Positions 40,073-52,439 of a stretch of DNA of 64,000 bases are shown here, piece by piece. This stretch comes from Spisula solida (Eukaryota > Mollusca > Bivalvia > Venerida > Mactridae): positions 35,257,822 to 35,321,821 of the forward strand of contig OX365955.1 of the NCBI GenBank assembly GCA_947247005.1, given 5' to 3'. A program made the position numbers and the translations under genes. The notes beneath the pieces were generated by a model, which ran no database searches, had not been told where the DNA came from, and saw only the letters and a list, made by a program, of their open reading frames with translations. Position 1 is the stretch's first letter, and the number at the start of each line of letters is the position of its first letter.

Positions 40073-42041
40073 AACAAGCCAAAAAGATGCAAAATCTATC
40101 AGACAAAGTATGTTAATTAACATCTGTAGAAGATAGCTGGAACCTACTTAAATCTGGGATAAACAAAGCCCTTGACACAGAAGTTCCGTCTAAACTGTCA
40201 TCCAAAAAACACAACCATCCATGGATTACCCATGACCTGAAAAAGAAAATCCGAAAAAAGCATAAACTCTACCAAAAAGCTAAAACATCAAAAGCGAAGG
40301 AAGACTGGGACAAGTACAAAACCCACAAGAGTGCAACCCAAAAACAACTCAGAAATGCACACTGGACTTATGTTAATGAATCCCTCTCTAAAAACATGGA
40401 GGAAGGAAACAATAAACCGTTTTGGAAATACATCAAGTCCAAACGAAGTGATAACGTGGGAGTAGCTGGACTCAAACGCAATGGCACCCTCCACCAAGAC
40501 AGCAAGACGAAAGCAGAAATATTAAACGATCAATTTAAATCCGTTTTCACCAAAGAAAGTCAAACATCTCAATAACCAAAATTGAATGAACCTCGGTACC
40601 CGCAGATCAACAACCTTGATATATCAACATCAGGAGTAGAAAAACTACTAAATACCCTGAATATCAATAAAGCCAGCGGACCCGATAGCATACCAAATAG
40701 GATTCTACGCCATTGTTCAAAGGAACTTGCTCCGACAAGAGCTCACAAATTCCGCACAAGTCTGTCGACAGGCACATTACCATCTGATTGGAGAAACGCA
40801 AACATCACACCAATCTTCAAGAAAGGAAGTCGACATGAACCAGGCAACTACCGACTCGTCTCCCTGACAAGCGTATGTTGTAAAACTGTTGAACATATAA
40901 TCTGCCGTCACCTCGAGCAACATAAAATTCTAACACCACTGCGACATGGATTCCGAAGCGGACATTCCTGCGAAAGCCAACTCATTCTTACAATGGACGA
41001 TATCATGAAAACATATGATAAAATGAAACAACAAGACATGGTAATACTAGATTTCAGCAAAGCTTTGACACCGTACCACATCGCAAACTCCTTCACAAAC
41101 TCGAAAACTATGGCATCCGAGGCGATATACTAACTTGGATTACCTCCTTCTTGTCAGAACGAAAGCAAAGAGTCATCGTCGGAGGGGAAGCGTCAGCGAC
41201 ATGCACAGTTGATTCGGGAGTACCCCAAGGGACTGTATTATGCCCGCTACTGTTCTTGTGACATATAAATGACCTCCCCAAGAGTGTTAAATCACAAGTA
41301 CGCTTATTTGCAGACTACTGTCTACTCTATCGTCAAATAAACTCATATGCAGACCATCTAGCATTGCAAAAAGACCTCATCAATCTGCAAGAATGGGCAG
41401 ACAACTGTGGCATGAAATTTAATGCAACCAAATGCTATATCATGTCATCGCTCTAAAGTACCATCAATCTACAACTACACTTTAAATGGTCACATACTGA
41501 AACAAGTGCAGGACGATCCATACACTCCAGTGCAAATCATTGATTACCTAAAATGGACAACACACATAAACAAAAGAGGAACTTCCCTCGTTCGTTCAAT
41601 CCTTGATTATTCAAGCACCGTCTGGGATCCCCATCTCCAAAAGGATATAGACAGAATTGAGAATGTACAAAGACGTGCTGCCAGATTTGCCTGTAATGAC
41701 TACGGGACGAAAAGCAGTGTCACACAAATGATGATACAACTTAATGTATGACGCTTAAGGAACGTCGCCGAGATCAACGCCTAGCATTTTTCCACAAGAT
41801 CATCCATGACCTGGTGGCCGTCCCCGCTAATGACATCCTGGAACTAAACCAACGTCAACAAAGACACTCAAACTCCAAATCGGTAGTACAAACATCAAGT
41901 AACACTGACACTTATAAATATTCGTATGTGCCTCAAACTATCCGTGACTGGAACTCTTTACCAGACTCATTAGTGACTATTAAAGAAAATAAAACATTCA
42001 AAAGTGCCCTATCGGACTATAGACTAAATTCGTGCAAATAA
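40073..42041 (+). pseudogene. reverse transcriptase of non-LTR element, active site FADY
   Basis: The linker ('HPWITHDLKKKIRKKHKLYQ') and RT blocks 'NKASGPDSIPNRILR', 'NANITPIFKKGS', 'NYRLVSLTSVCCKTVEHI', 'RHGFRSGHSCESQLI' and 'MVILDFSKA' (first Asp). A frameshift comes within 'SKAFDTV'-type sequence near 41060, then 'SGVPQGTVLCPLLFL' followed by a TGA. The catalytic box reads F-A-D-Y (TAC at 41316-41318) where F-A-D-D is expected. The C-terminal part has 'ILDYSSTVWDPHLQKDIDRI' and, after a shift near 41748, 'WNSLPDSLVTIKENKTFK'. In-frame TAA at 40573-40575. Confidence 0.87.
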
Positions 42042-42050
42042 CATCATTAA

Positions 42051-42613
42051 CATCAAGTCGCACACACACTCGAAGACTTTTGCTCATTAGTGAGATACTT
42101 TCGAGGACACTATACAGATACACCCCGTAGAGAACACATTGTTTGATGAACAGAAGTTTGGTATATTGATACATGATAAATGTTTTTCAAATTCTCTGTT
42201 GATACATAACAAAACCAAATAATTAGAGGATATATGTTTGTTTCAACTGAATACGATTTATATCTCATCATGACATTTGTTGTAATGTTGTGATAAAGTT
42301 CAAAATTACTGTTACATATTATAGTTGGTTATGTTAGATTAATCGTAATTGTCCGATATTACAACTCGTGCATTTGAATTATTTGGACAGATATATTTAA
42401 ACATACACCGGAATAAATTTGATCAGCATCCAAACTGCGAAAAACACATCCTAAACAATACAACTAAATCAGCTGCTCGCAGAAAACTATTTGACTTGTA
42501 AAAGAATTACATTCCTAGAAAACATTGTTAGAGCTATCTCCATGCAAAATCCCATCGAAATTGATCACCTAGTTAAAAAGTTATACCATGAAATGGATAC
42601 GACGGTGTCCAGT
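42051..42613. other. no gene seen; 3' flank of non-LTR element
   Basis: No supported features. Part of it may be the 3' UTR of the preceding element. Confidence 0.4.
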
Positions 42614-42838
42614 CAGTCACTGAGGTGCATTCAATAGAACGACAATGCTATTCTTAACAAGAAAAAAGAAAGTGATTTCACGCCCTATAGGTTCATTTTC
42701 TTATTTATGGACGGATTTTTAAAATATTGATATCAAATTAAAGGCAAAGCTCTCTTGTTTCTGATTATGTAATGATATTTAAAATACAACCAGTATTAAT
42801 GAAATGCTTATTAAAAATAAACTGCACCTCAGTGACTG
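42614..42838. mobile_element. 225-bp TIR element (MITE)
   Basis: CAGTCACTGAGGTGCA at 42614-42629 and its exact reverse complement at 42823-42838 bound a non-coding AT-rich segment. Confidence 0.65.
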
Positions 42839-43105
42839 TGTGGTCAATTTCCCGTGTTATAAAACTTTCTAAGATATTATAAATTTTATAAAAAAAAAAA
42901 TATTTTTTGTTTACTCTTTATGCAGTTACCTGTGGAAAAAATATGATCTTGCAGAGTAGGTTAATATTGACATGACCATTAGATTTGCATAAAATAAGAG
43001 CATAATGGGTTAGGGAAAATAAAGATCAGTTAACAGTGTTCAAAAGCTTCATGAAATGATACAGACGTAAAGGGGACGTCGTACGTAATTTCTGAGCTGC
43101 CTCGC
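42839..43105. other. no gene seen
   Basis: AT-rich. 'CCTATTTTTTGTTTAC'-type sequence without recognisable features. Confidence 0.35.
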
Positions 43106-43280
43106 GATTCATAACCATACCCTCTTACAGACGCTGTAAATACGTTATTTAAGATCATACCCGAATAAAATTGTGTATACTTGTGCCATAAGTGTCAATA
43201 TTACATATTCCATAGATTTTTAACAGTAAGTGTTAATTGGAGCAAAATTCCACTTAATTCTGGATCACCCCTCGTATTTG
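43106..43280 (+). repeat. right part of mariner-like family
   Basis: 'GATTCATAACCATACC' through 'TTCTGGATCACCCCTCGTA' matches 11097-11272 with substitutions and ends in the family's terminal repeat. The left part is missing. Confidence 0.65.
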
Positions 43281-43944
43281 GGTATAATTCCAAGTCTATA
43301 ATCATCATATTATAAGCAGCTTTAATATATTTTGTATCTGAGCACTGTATAACATTAACTAATCATGTTATTTTAAATGGGTATCGGTGTTTGGGATCTA
43401 ACGCCCATAATTTCCTTAACATGTAAGATGCGTTCTATTTGTATTACGTCATGATACCCTATATCTCATTTCCCAAACAAAGCACTGGTGCAATTAGTTA
43501 GTCAAATAAGTCTAACTTATTGCTCACTCATTGATGGGAATTTTAAGATTTTTGCATGTACAAAGACTTTAACACAGAAAGAGATTCATAAGTGTTTTTG
43601 TCTTATTTATGTTAACTGTCAATTTCCTTCTATTACAATATATTCTTCGAGTAAATGTTAGCAATCCACTTTCTGTTTCTGAAATTATAACAATTTCGTC
43701 TGCATACAGTAATACAAAAATGCTTAATGTATCTATCCTTTAAACACAAAAACAAATACTCTTCAATATCGTTTAAATACAAAGCAAGTTAACTATATAC
43801 TGTATGTATAACACATGTATACATGTAGCAACAAAACGGAATGCTGCTCTGTCTCATTTTCAATGGAACTTTATTAAACATGCCAGAATTATTACATATG
43901 ATGCCTACATTGTGGTTGGCCACGTCCGTTATCATTTATTTCAG
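43281..43944. other. no gene seen
   Basis: AT-rich sequence before the 44-bp minisatellite; no supported feature. Confidence 0.4.
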
Positions 43945-44866
43945 GTTATTGTAACTCTCCGTACCCGAGGTACTCGCTATAACCAACAGGACATGTAACT
44001 CTCCGTACTAGAGGCGCTCGCTGTAATCAACAGGACATGTAACTCTCCGTACTAGAGGCGTTCGCTGTAACCAACAGGACTAGTAACTCTCCGTACTAGA
44101 GGCGCTCGCTGTAATCAACAGGACATGTAACTCTCCGTACTAGAGGCGTTCGCTGTAACCAACAGGACAGGACTAGTAACTCTCCGTACTAGAGGCGCTC
44201 GCTGTAATCAACAGGACATGTAACTCTCCGTACGAGAGGCGCTCGCTGTAATCAACAGGACATGTAACTCTCCGTACGAGAGGCGCTCGCTGTAATCAAC
44301 AGGACATGTAACTCTCCGCACTAGAGGCGCTCGCTGTAATCAACACGACATGTAACTCCCCGTATCAGAGGCGCTCGCTCTAACCAACAGGGCATGTAAC
44401 TCTCCGTACTAGAGGCGCTCGCTCTAACCAACAGGACATGTAACTCTCCGCACTAGAGGCGCTCGCTGTAATCAACACGACATGTAACTCTCCGCACTAG
44501 AGGCGCTCGCTCTAACCAACAGGACATGTAACTCTCCGTACTAGAGACGCTCGCTGTAATTAACAGGGCATGTAACTATCCGTATCAGAGGCGCTTACTC
44601 GAACCAACAGGACATGTTACTCTCCTTACCAGAGGCGCTGGCTCTAACCAACAGGACATGAAACTCTCCGTACCATAAGCGCTGGCTCTAACCAACAGGA
44701 CATGTAACTCTCCGTAGTAGATGCGCTGGATCTAACCAACAGGACATGTAACTCTACGTACCAGAGGCGCTCGCTGTAATCACCAGGTCATTTAATTCTT
44801 CGTACCGAGGCGCTTGGTCTTATCAACAGGACATTTAACTCTCTGTACCAGAGGCGCTCGCTCTAA
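43945..44866 (+). repeat. 44-bp minisatellite, about 21 copies
   Basis: The unit 'GTAACTCTCCGTACTAGAGG' plus 'CGCTCGCTGTAATCAACAGG' plus ACAT is repeated about 21 times. Variants alternate between 'TGTAATCAACA' and 'TCTAACCAACA', and the last copies are the most diverged, as expected at an array edge. GC content is well above the flanks. Confidence 0.93.
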
Positions 44867-45764
44867 CATCCAAGGCAGAACACATATTAACACATTTAAC
44901 AAAGCGATTGGACCTGATCAATCTGTACATATTATCCTCGCATTCGTAGAGTTTAATAGACAAGCTAGCTGATGGCCATTGTGAACGGCGTGATGTCTGC
45001 ATTCCGTTACATCTCAAATATCGGTACTCTATAGTTTTATAATATTAAAATAATATGTTAAGTTGAATTACCAAGCTATTGTATCGGGTTAGCGTAAGAT
45101 ACAAGACGGAAGGTAAATATTTGAAGATAACCCCCAATATTGGCAATAAAAAGCTTTATCAATACACAGTACATGTACACAAACATGCAGAATTTTGTAG
45201 GAAATTAACTACCACAGGAAACTAATATATGCACCAATCAGGGTGGTTTTCGAGCCATATGATATTTTAATTCGTCAGTAACCGAAGGTTTCATCCGCGG
45301 TGTACCGCAAAGTCAATAAGAGACGCGATATCGTAAATAAAGCACACGCCGCTGTGAGTGACCTAGATGTCAGATAAGCGACGAGTGTCAAGCCGTTGTA
45401 TCACATATCACCACTTTGTTTAAGCTGACAGCTGATTAGAATGATAAAACAGCAATGATAACGCCAATACAGTGCATGTAACTACTGTTTTAAAGTAACT
45501 GTGTAAGCTATTACTGTTATCATATTGTTAAGGTATCACACGTGTAAGATATATAAATAATACCAGTCATTTATCATCATCAGGTTGTTATTACGGTCAA
45601 CATTCCGTCTACTAGGTAGCTAGCAATCTATCATTATTCTTCCTCCGTGAACATTGTGTTCTAAAGTCAAACATCAATGTTCTATCATCGCATATTCAAC
45701 TGCTACTCATGTTCTATCATATACAGAACCCAGGTACATAATATTATACATGCATGGACTTACG
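44867..45764. other. no gene seen
   Basis: Flank of the minisatellite. Short open frames only; no recognised repeat. Confidence 0.4.
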
Positions 45765-46545
45765 AGTATAGTCCGCCGACGATAGGAAACGATAATTTAA
45801 TCTTGCGCATTTTTAATGCAAATATAGTCCGCCGACGATAATACTTAGTCTAGCCTTTGTTTACAAATAAAAATGAAAATTAAATGCATTTCCGATGTCC
45901 ATTCAACACTAGCCTTTCTTTATAAATAAAAATGAAAACTAAAGGCATTTCCGATGTCCATTCAACACTAGCCTTTGTTTACAAATAACAAAAATGAAAA
46001 TTGTTGTTGTTAGATCTCGTGCATTATCACTTTCAATGCAAATACTCTTTCAATCTACACTGATAACAAGCGGTCTGTCAGCGTTGATATTATACATTGC
46101 TGTTTGAAAACAAGGCTAGAGTTATCTCCGTCGAGCTTTTATATACATGAACTCTTTCAATTTACATTGATACCAATCGGTCAGTTGACCGTTCAGTGTT
46201 TATATTCTAATTTTTTTTTGGTGTACGAATATAACTCGTTTAATCAGGTCAGTCGTCACTTGTTTACATAACACTGAGTACATAAACATTGCAATTCCTC
46301 TTATTAATGTATAATTTAATAGACATTATATTCATACGTACATTGCTAAGTGAATGAGGTATTAGTTTCCACTGCCCTTTTCTCCAATTACAATTGTAAA
46401 AACAATAAAATTACAATGTTATGATATTGCAATGTTTGTATACAAGTGACAGAACGGAATAAAGGGACTGTACATACACAAGGCTAGAGTTATCGTCGGC
46501 GAACTATACATACACAAGGCTAGAGTTATCGTCGGCGAACTATAT
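45765..46545. mobile_element. composite repeat bounded by inverted, duplicated ends
   Basis: 'ATAGTCCGCCGACGAT' occurs at about 45768 and 45825. Its inverted form, within 'GAGTTATCGTCGGCGAACTA', occurs twice at about 46488-46542. Inside lie 2.6 copies of a 60-bp unit ('CTAGCCTTTGTTTACAAATA', 'CATTTCCGATGTCCATTCAA', 45852-46000) and MITE family 1 copy 3. This reads as an older TIR element later invaded by a MITE. Confidence 0.55.
46232..46470 (-). mobile_element. MITE family 1, copy 3 (inverted)
   Basis: In reverse it reads 'CTGTCACTTGTATACAAACA', 'TTGGAGAAAAGGGCAGTGG' and ends in 'TTTACATAACACTG...' with ACAAGTGACGACTGACC, matching 13306-13545 and 14106-14347. Confidence 0.72.
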
Positions 46546-47314
46546 TAGTATAATTTTATGATCTGTATACATGCAACATAACTTTCAATGGCTTTGCACG
46601 AATAGCCTATATCACTTCCAATTCTCGCAATGAGTTGTGGCTATGGTCTTACAGTACATGTTTGTCAATGTACCAAATGTTTGACAATTAGACATACCAT
46701 GTGTCTGATTAGTCCATTAGCCAGTAATTTAATTGATACAAGTACTATTAGTCCTAAACAAGCGTAAGGTGTTTTGTTTTCCATGCGATTTGTTTATACA
46801 TGTACTGTAAGATCATTAATTTTCGTGGGTATTAAATTTCGCGGATTGTGGAAAAATGGTAATGGTAATAAATCGTGGATTTTAAGTTTTGCGAGAAAAA
46901 TCTCTTATTACGTTTTTTAAAGTCAATTATTCGAGGGGGGTTAATTTCACGATCTAGTTCATCCGCGAAATCATCGAAAATTAGTTCACCGCGAATATTT
47001 GTATATATATAATTACAAGTCAAATAGTTTCCTGCGGGTGATAATTTAGTTGTATCGTTTAGGATGTGGTTTTTGCAGTTTGGATGCAATTTGAATTTAT
47101 TCCCGTGTAAGTTTAAATTAATGTTTCTGTCAAAATAATTCCAATACATGTAATATCGGACAATACCGATTAATCTAACAACAAATGCCATGATGAGATA
47201 TAAATCGTATTCAGTTTAAATATCCTCCAATTATTTGGTTGTGTTAAATGTATATGTCGAACGAATGAATGCAGCTGCAGAAACCTGCTGTTGCGATTCG
47301 TGGTCTCGCGTTCA
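46546..47314. repeat. no gene; AATTTCGCGG-type repeated words
   Basis: 46815-47000 contains several 'TTTCGCGGATT', 'ATCCGCGAAAT' and 'ACCGCGAATATT' words in both orientations, suggesting a decayed TIR element. The 119-codon minus-strand open frame through it is not recognised. Confidence 0.35.
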
Positions 47315-47510
47315 CAGTTAAATTTCGGAATAGTTCTGCTTTCTTTGGTAAATAAACTATTGTAATGCGATAAAGACCGATGTTATCCGCATGGAATAAT
47401 GGAATTAGTCTGGTTCACGACATTCTTACAAAATGCTTCTTTTTTTGGATATTGTTTTTGAAATCGTAAACCATCGCGAATATGTCACGTGCCCCTCCAT
47501 GGTCATTATA
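47315..47510 (-). repeat. paralogue of 36842-37265 without the MITE
   Basis: In reverse it reads 'CCATGGAGGGGCACGTGAC', ATATTCGC, 'GATGGTTTACGATTTC' and then 'GCATTTTGTAAGAATGTCGT' without interruption, representing the empty site of the MITE at 36861. Confidence 0.82.
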
Positions 47511-47529
47511 CTTTTGGCAATCCAATATA

Positions 47530-47563
47530 ACCTGCGGCTCAAGGTTCTCAAGGCCGCAGGTTA
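47530..47563. repeat. 10-bp GC-rich hairpin
   Basis: AACCTGCGGC and GCCGCAGGTT flank a 14-nt loop. Confidence 0.65.
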
Positions 47564-48934
47564 ATAACTTTACTTTTGTATTTTGTTAGCTGTTTCAGTA
47601 GGCGTATGACGCAGTATTCGAAGCTGCGTACATTACAAGAGGAACATAAATTGACACGTGTATGCGGTCAATACAATTGTAACATTATGATTAGGTCCGA
47701 AACTTGGAGTTTCAGCGGTTTCATTTTCTCATTCAGTTGTATGTTTGACACCGTGCTATGTGGTTGTGATTTCTTTTTTTTTCAGCGTTAGCTGTCTAGC
47801 TTGGAAATTGACCCACTTTAAACACCAATGACATGTTTGTAAATGTCTCCGCACGGTATAGATTTTAAATTGTAATTGGTGAAAATATTGTAAAGTTAAC
47901 ACAAAAAGTTAGATGCTGATTTGTATGTTTTTGTATTTGTAGTGTGTTGAAAAGTATAGTGGTCTATCGAGTGACAAATGTCCGCTAGCTTTTCCAGGCT
48001 ATGTATCTCTGTTAATGCGCATGCCTTACCATGACCTCGGTGACTCATCGAAAACAGCCATGCGAACACCGCTTACACATGTTGACACAAACAGGGTTTT
48101 AGCAGAGCACAACAATGCGTCCAGTAATACTTAAACATGGATTGTTTTATAACGTTTTACTATTACATTATTTATCTTGCTTCTTTCTTTAAATACAATA
48201 TCAGGACACGAATAACAATAGCATGTAGCGTACATCTTTACAAAACAGTACGCATATAATATGATACTTGCCGGTCATTTGAGAACTATTTCGTTTGCGT
48301 CATAACTTATTCATATCGGTTGTACGATTGGAATCGCGTAGAAAGAAGGCAGTGGCTAGGGAACCGGCACCGGACGACTAGACAGCGAAATTATTCGTTC
48401 GGCACCGGTAGCAAACGGTACGTGCATTGGCTAGGGAACCGTCATTTTATTTTTATGCATTAGGCATCCGAAATTTTCCCGTTTCCCAGGAAACATATCA
48501 TATTTGTGCTGGAGATTTCTCTGTCACGATGTGTGGATGTCTCTCACAAAGTTTGTCTGCTTCGATATATTTGTGAATGGCTGATTTACATCTTCGAGTC
48601 TAAAACCACATGAAATCTTTGGCAAATGTATTGAAAAAATATACATGTAACAATCGCAATGTGTCATTTAAACTCAACGCTGTATATCTTTTTTAAAGAT
48701 ATTTCTTGTTTGTACTCGGCTGTTTCAGTTGAAGCCTTCCCTGTCCGATTTTTCACTATATTTTAGTGCAGTCTATGACCATTGTAAATAAAGGTAACCT
48801 GATTATCGTCGTTGTGGTAACATTGTGCATGTAATATATTTACACATTTAGATTAATAAATATGAATAAAAATCAAGATGGTATAAAAATTATATTAACA
48901 ATTACATAATTAAGAACATTTTTGAGTAGAGTTT
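47564..48934. other. no gene seen; short dispersed motif
   Basis: 'GTGGCTAGGGAACCG' and a near copy occur at about 48352 and 48427. The dispersed motif in reverse ('GCCTTCCCTGTCCGATTTTT') is at 48734-48753. No coding sequence supported. Confidence 0.4.
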
Positions 48935-49330
48935 TGCCTACCTTCCGCCGTGTAAAATTCATGGTAGGATTTTGCCGACCTTGTAAAATTCATGTTGGGA
49001 TTTTCCACCGTGTAAAATTCATCGTAGGAATTGTCCGACCTAGTAAAATTCGTAGCGGGGCGTTTCCGACCTTGTAAAATTCGTGGTGGGATGTTGCCGA
49101 CCTTGTAAAATGCGTTGTGGGATGTTGCCGACCTTGTAAAATGCGTGGTGGGATGTTGCCGACCTTGTAAAATGCGTGGTGGGATGTTGCCGACCTTGTA
49201 AAATTCGTGGTGGGATTTCCCACCGTATAAAATTCGTGGTGGGATGCTGCCGACCTTGTAAAATTCAGGGTGGGATGTTGCGGACCTTGCAAAATTCAGG
49301 GTGGGATTTGTCTAACTTCGTGGGATTTTG
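48935..49330 (+). repeat. 31-bp minisatellite, about 12 copies
   Basis: Unit GACCTTGTAAAATGCGTGGT plus GGGATGTTGCC, with edge copies more diverged. The minus-strand 100-codon frame through it repeats with the array (31 is not a multiple of 3, so frames rotate). Confidence 0.92.
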
Positions 49331-49794
49331 TCCACTTTGTATACTAACGCTATAAGTTCATAGTGAATTTTGTCTTTTTAAGTTCATGGATGGGATCTTG
49401 TTCACCTATTCAAATACGAGAGGGAGTTTGTCCGGGGGGATTTTGCACTTAATATAGTACTCGAATAATACGTGCAACCTATACACTCATCAACTATGGT
49501 CATATGATTCAAAAAGTGTCGGGAAATCAGCACAAGAAAGTCATGGCTGTTCATACTCAGATACTCTTGTTCCGGAACACAGAGTTTAACGAACTAGGTT
49601 ATCGATATATAACAATAATAATTAATTTGTTGATATTATACTGATAAAACATATTTTCCTCATTATTCCACTTTGGGTGTATACGCTGCCGGGTTAAGAT
49701 TAAGAACATCTTTTGCGCAACGATAATTCATATACTGAATGAACTCAAACTAAAGCTTCATAAATACCAGTACTATTGGAACGCGCGCATCGGT
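49331..49794. other. spacer between minisatellites
   Basis: Starts with decayed 31-bp-like units ('GGGATTTTGTCCACTTTGTA') up to about 49440, then featureless AT-rich sequence. Confidence 0.45.
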
Positions 49795-50666
49795 ACAAGG
49801 GTTGACACTTGTCTGAATGGCATATCGTTGGTGTGGGTGTGGGTGTGGGTGTTGACACTTGTCTGGTTGCCCGTTGGTTCGGGTGTTGACACTTGTCTGA
49901 ATGGCCTATCGTTGGTGTGGGTGTAGGTGTTGACACTTGTCTGGTTGATCGTTGGTTTGGGTGTTGACACTTGTCTGGTTGACCGTTGGTTCGGGGATTG
50001 ACACACAATGTCTGGAAGGCTGTTGGTTCGGTGGTTGACACACAATGTCTGGATGGCTGTTGGTTCGGTGGTTGACACACAATGTCTGGATGGCTGTTGG
50101 TTCGGTGGTTGACACACAATGTCTGGGTGGCTGTTGGTTCGGGGGTTGACACGGTGCTGGCTGGCTATTGGTTCGGGGGTTGATATAATGTTGGATGGCG
50201 ATTGGTTCTGCGGTTGACACAATGTCTGGATGGCTGTTTGTTCGAGGGTTGACACGCTGTTTGGATGGATGTTGGTTCGGGGGTTGACAGGATGTTGGAT
50301 GGCTGATGGTTCGGGGGTTGACACAATGTCTGGATGGCTGTTAGTTCGGGTGAAGACAGGACGCTGGATGACTGTTAGTTCGGGGGTTCACACAATGTCT
50401 GGATGGCTGTTGGTTCGGGGATCACACAATGTCTGGATGGCTGTTGGTTCGGGGATCACACAATGTCTGGATGGCTGTTGGTTCGGGGGTTCACACAATG
50501 TCTGGATGGCTGTTGGTTCGGAGTTGATACAATGTCTGGATGACTGTTGGTTCGGGGATTCACACAATGTCTGGATGGATGTTGGTTCGGTGGTTGACAG
50601 GATGCTAGATGACTGTTGATTCGGGGGTTCACACAATGTCTGGATGGCTCTAGGTTCGGGGTTGAC
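49795..50666 (+). repeat. ~37-bp minisatellite, about 23 copies
   Basis: Unit CAATGTCTGGATGGCTGTTG plus GTTCGGTGGTTGACACA. The left part (to about 49990) uses a variant with 'GTTGACACTTGTCTG' and GTGGGT repeats. Several long open frames on both strands come from the unit having few stops. Confidence 0.92.
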
Positions 50667-51226
50667 ATGTGCTCTACTTCCACTGTTTGACTATATGTGC
50701 TCTACTTCCACTGTTTTACTACATGTGCTCTACTTCCACTGTTTTACTACATGTGCTCTACTTCCACTGTTTTACTACATGTTCCGTACGTCCACTCTTT
50801 TACTACATGTGCTCTACTTCCACTATTTAACTACATGTGCTCTACTTCCACTTTTTGACTATATGTGCTCTACTTCCACTGTTTTACTACATGTTCCGTA
50901 CGTCCACTCTTTTACTACATGTGCTCTACTTCCACTATTTAACTACATGTGCTCTACTTCCACTTTTTGACTATATGTGCTCTACTTCCACTGTTTTACT
51001 ACATGTTCCGTACGTCCACTCTTTTACTTCATGTGCTCTACTTCCACTGTTTTACTACATGTTCCGTACGTCCACTCTTTTACTACATGTGCTCTACTTC
51101 CACTATTTAACTACATGTGCTCTACTTCCACTTTTTGACTATATGTGCTCTACTTCCACTGTTTTACTACATGTTCCGTACGTCCACTCTTTTACTTCAT
51201 GTGCTCTACTTCCACTCTTTTACTGT
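50667..51226 (+). repeat. 28-bp minisatellite with 112-bp higher-order unit
   Basis: The basic unit TGCTCTACTTCCACTGTTTT plus ACTACATG is about 28 bp. Four variant units form a 112-bp higher-order repeat: the variant GTTCCGTACGTCCACTCTTT occurs at 50781, 50893, 51005, 51061 and 51173 (steps 112, 112, 56, 112). Confidence 0.93.
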
Positions 51227-51797
51227 CAAAATGATATTATTCTTCACATGACGACCGAATGATTATCATTGTCGTTGCGTCTGGTTGTGCCTTACATGAT
51301 CTGCTGGTTCTATTAAGTGCTGTCTTCCCTGTCTGATTTATTATTACATTTCTTAAACATTTGTAGTATGAACATACGAAGATCGTAATTGAAAGATAAC
51401 ATAGTTAACGAAACTTTCATATACTGTCAACTGATGTTGGTGATTTCCTACTAATCTTGATTGAAAAACGATCCGTCAATATGACACGGTCAGATATACG
51501 GATAAATGGATGATATATAGAACAACAATCTGAGGATCAAGCTTGTTGTCAGACGTTACAAACTCTGCTCCATTTTGTTTGTTATATCGTAATTATGTTA
51601 ACATTGTAAATTAGGTCAATACAGTATGTTTAACTAAGATGGGTTTATATTTGTTGTGGGTATTTGTTTATTTAATTTAATTACAAACTGTTTGTATACA
51701 GAATTATAAGAAATGAAAACAAATTGTATTTTATAAGAGAACTGTATAGTCCAGTTAGGATATTTTGACAGTGACGTTGCATTTCATTTGTACGCAA
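51227..51797. other. no gene seen
   Basis: AT-rich flank. The dispersed motif in reverse ('GTGCTGTCTTCCCTGTCTGA') lies at about 51317-51336. Confidence 0.4.
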
Positions 51798-52439
51798 CAT
51801 GGGCGTAGGAGAAGGGGGGGGGACAACATATCGTTTGCCCCCCCCCCCCCAATAATTCAGACCATTTTCATAATTTTCCATCTAAAATAGTCTTGTAGTA
51901 GGTAATGTACATTTTATTCTTGGTTAAAAAGTATAAAATAAAAATTTTCGTGCTCGCTCCGCTCGCAAAATGATTTTAATCTATGAAATATGTTATCATG
52001 TAGCTGTTGAAAGAGCTACACAAACTATAGAAAGACATTGTAAGATAAACTTTGCCCCCAGCTCCTATATTGCATTTAAACTTTGTCATTTCTATGTTAA
52101 ATTATCCCTTACTAAAGCTCTTAACTCTCAGAATGCGGGCACCTGTGCAATAATTAGTAAAAATGTTTCTTCATTTTGCTGGATCTTGCAACAAAACATG
52201 TCTTGTAAAATACCAAATATTTATCTCAGAACACACAGAATGCACCAGATTGGTCCATTGTTTTAAAAAATTTCCTGGGGGAGCAGGCGCCCGGACCCCC
52301 CTACTTGCAATACGAGTTTATGATAATGTTAATCTTTCACCCGCTATTTTAACAAGCAAGACCCCTCATATCTCATAAGAAATTTCGCCCCCTCCCAAAT
52401 GTTTGGCCCCCCAATGTTGAAGACGCTCCTACGCCCATG
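51798..52439 (+). mobile_element. MITE family 4, ~640 bp, copy 1
   Basis: The ends CATGGGCGTAGGAG and CTCCTACGCCCATG are exact inverted repeats, followed inward by G- and C-runs. The middle has 'CGTGCTCGCTCCGCTCGC' and 'GCCCCCAGCTCCTATATTGC'. An inverted, shorter copy lies at 59142-59659. The 98-codon open frame inside has no known domain. Confidence 0.82.

Larger units (their letters stand above)
38700..42050 (+). mobile_element. CR1/Jockey-type non-LTR retrotransposon with PHD finger (broken)
   Basis: A 3.35-kb relic with, in order, an N-terminal hydrophobic stretch, a 2A-like motif, a PHD finger, an APE endonuclease, an RT and a C-terminal tail. Broken by frameshifts near 39444, 39900, 40072-40100, 41060 and 41748, TAA at 40573, a TGA inside the RT palm, and a change in the RT active site. 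No target duplication or tail repeat identified. It is more complete at its 5' end than the related relic at 1.4-4.1 kb. Confidence 0.87.

Noticed and set aside
43945..44866. CRISPR-like regular repeats
   Set aside because: The units are contiguous with no unique spacers, and the genome is eukaryotic; ordinary minisatellite. The same reasoning applies to 62214-63077.
49745..50683. Pro/Thr/Gln-rich open frames on the minus strand and Gly/Trp-rich ones on the plus strand
   Set aside because: Translations of the 37-bp minisatellite; periodic and overlapping in several frames.
50644..51262. 108- and 141-codon repeat proteins
   Set aside because: Translation of the 28/112-bp minisatellite; no independent evidence of coding.
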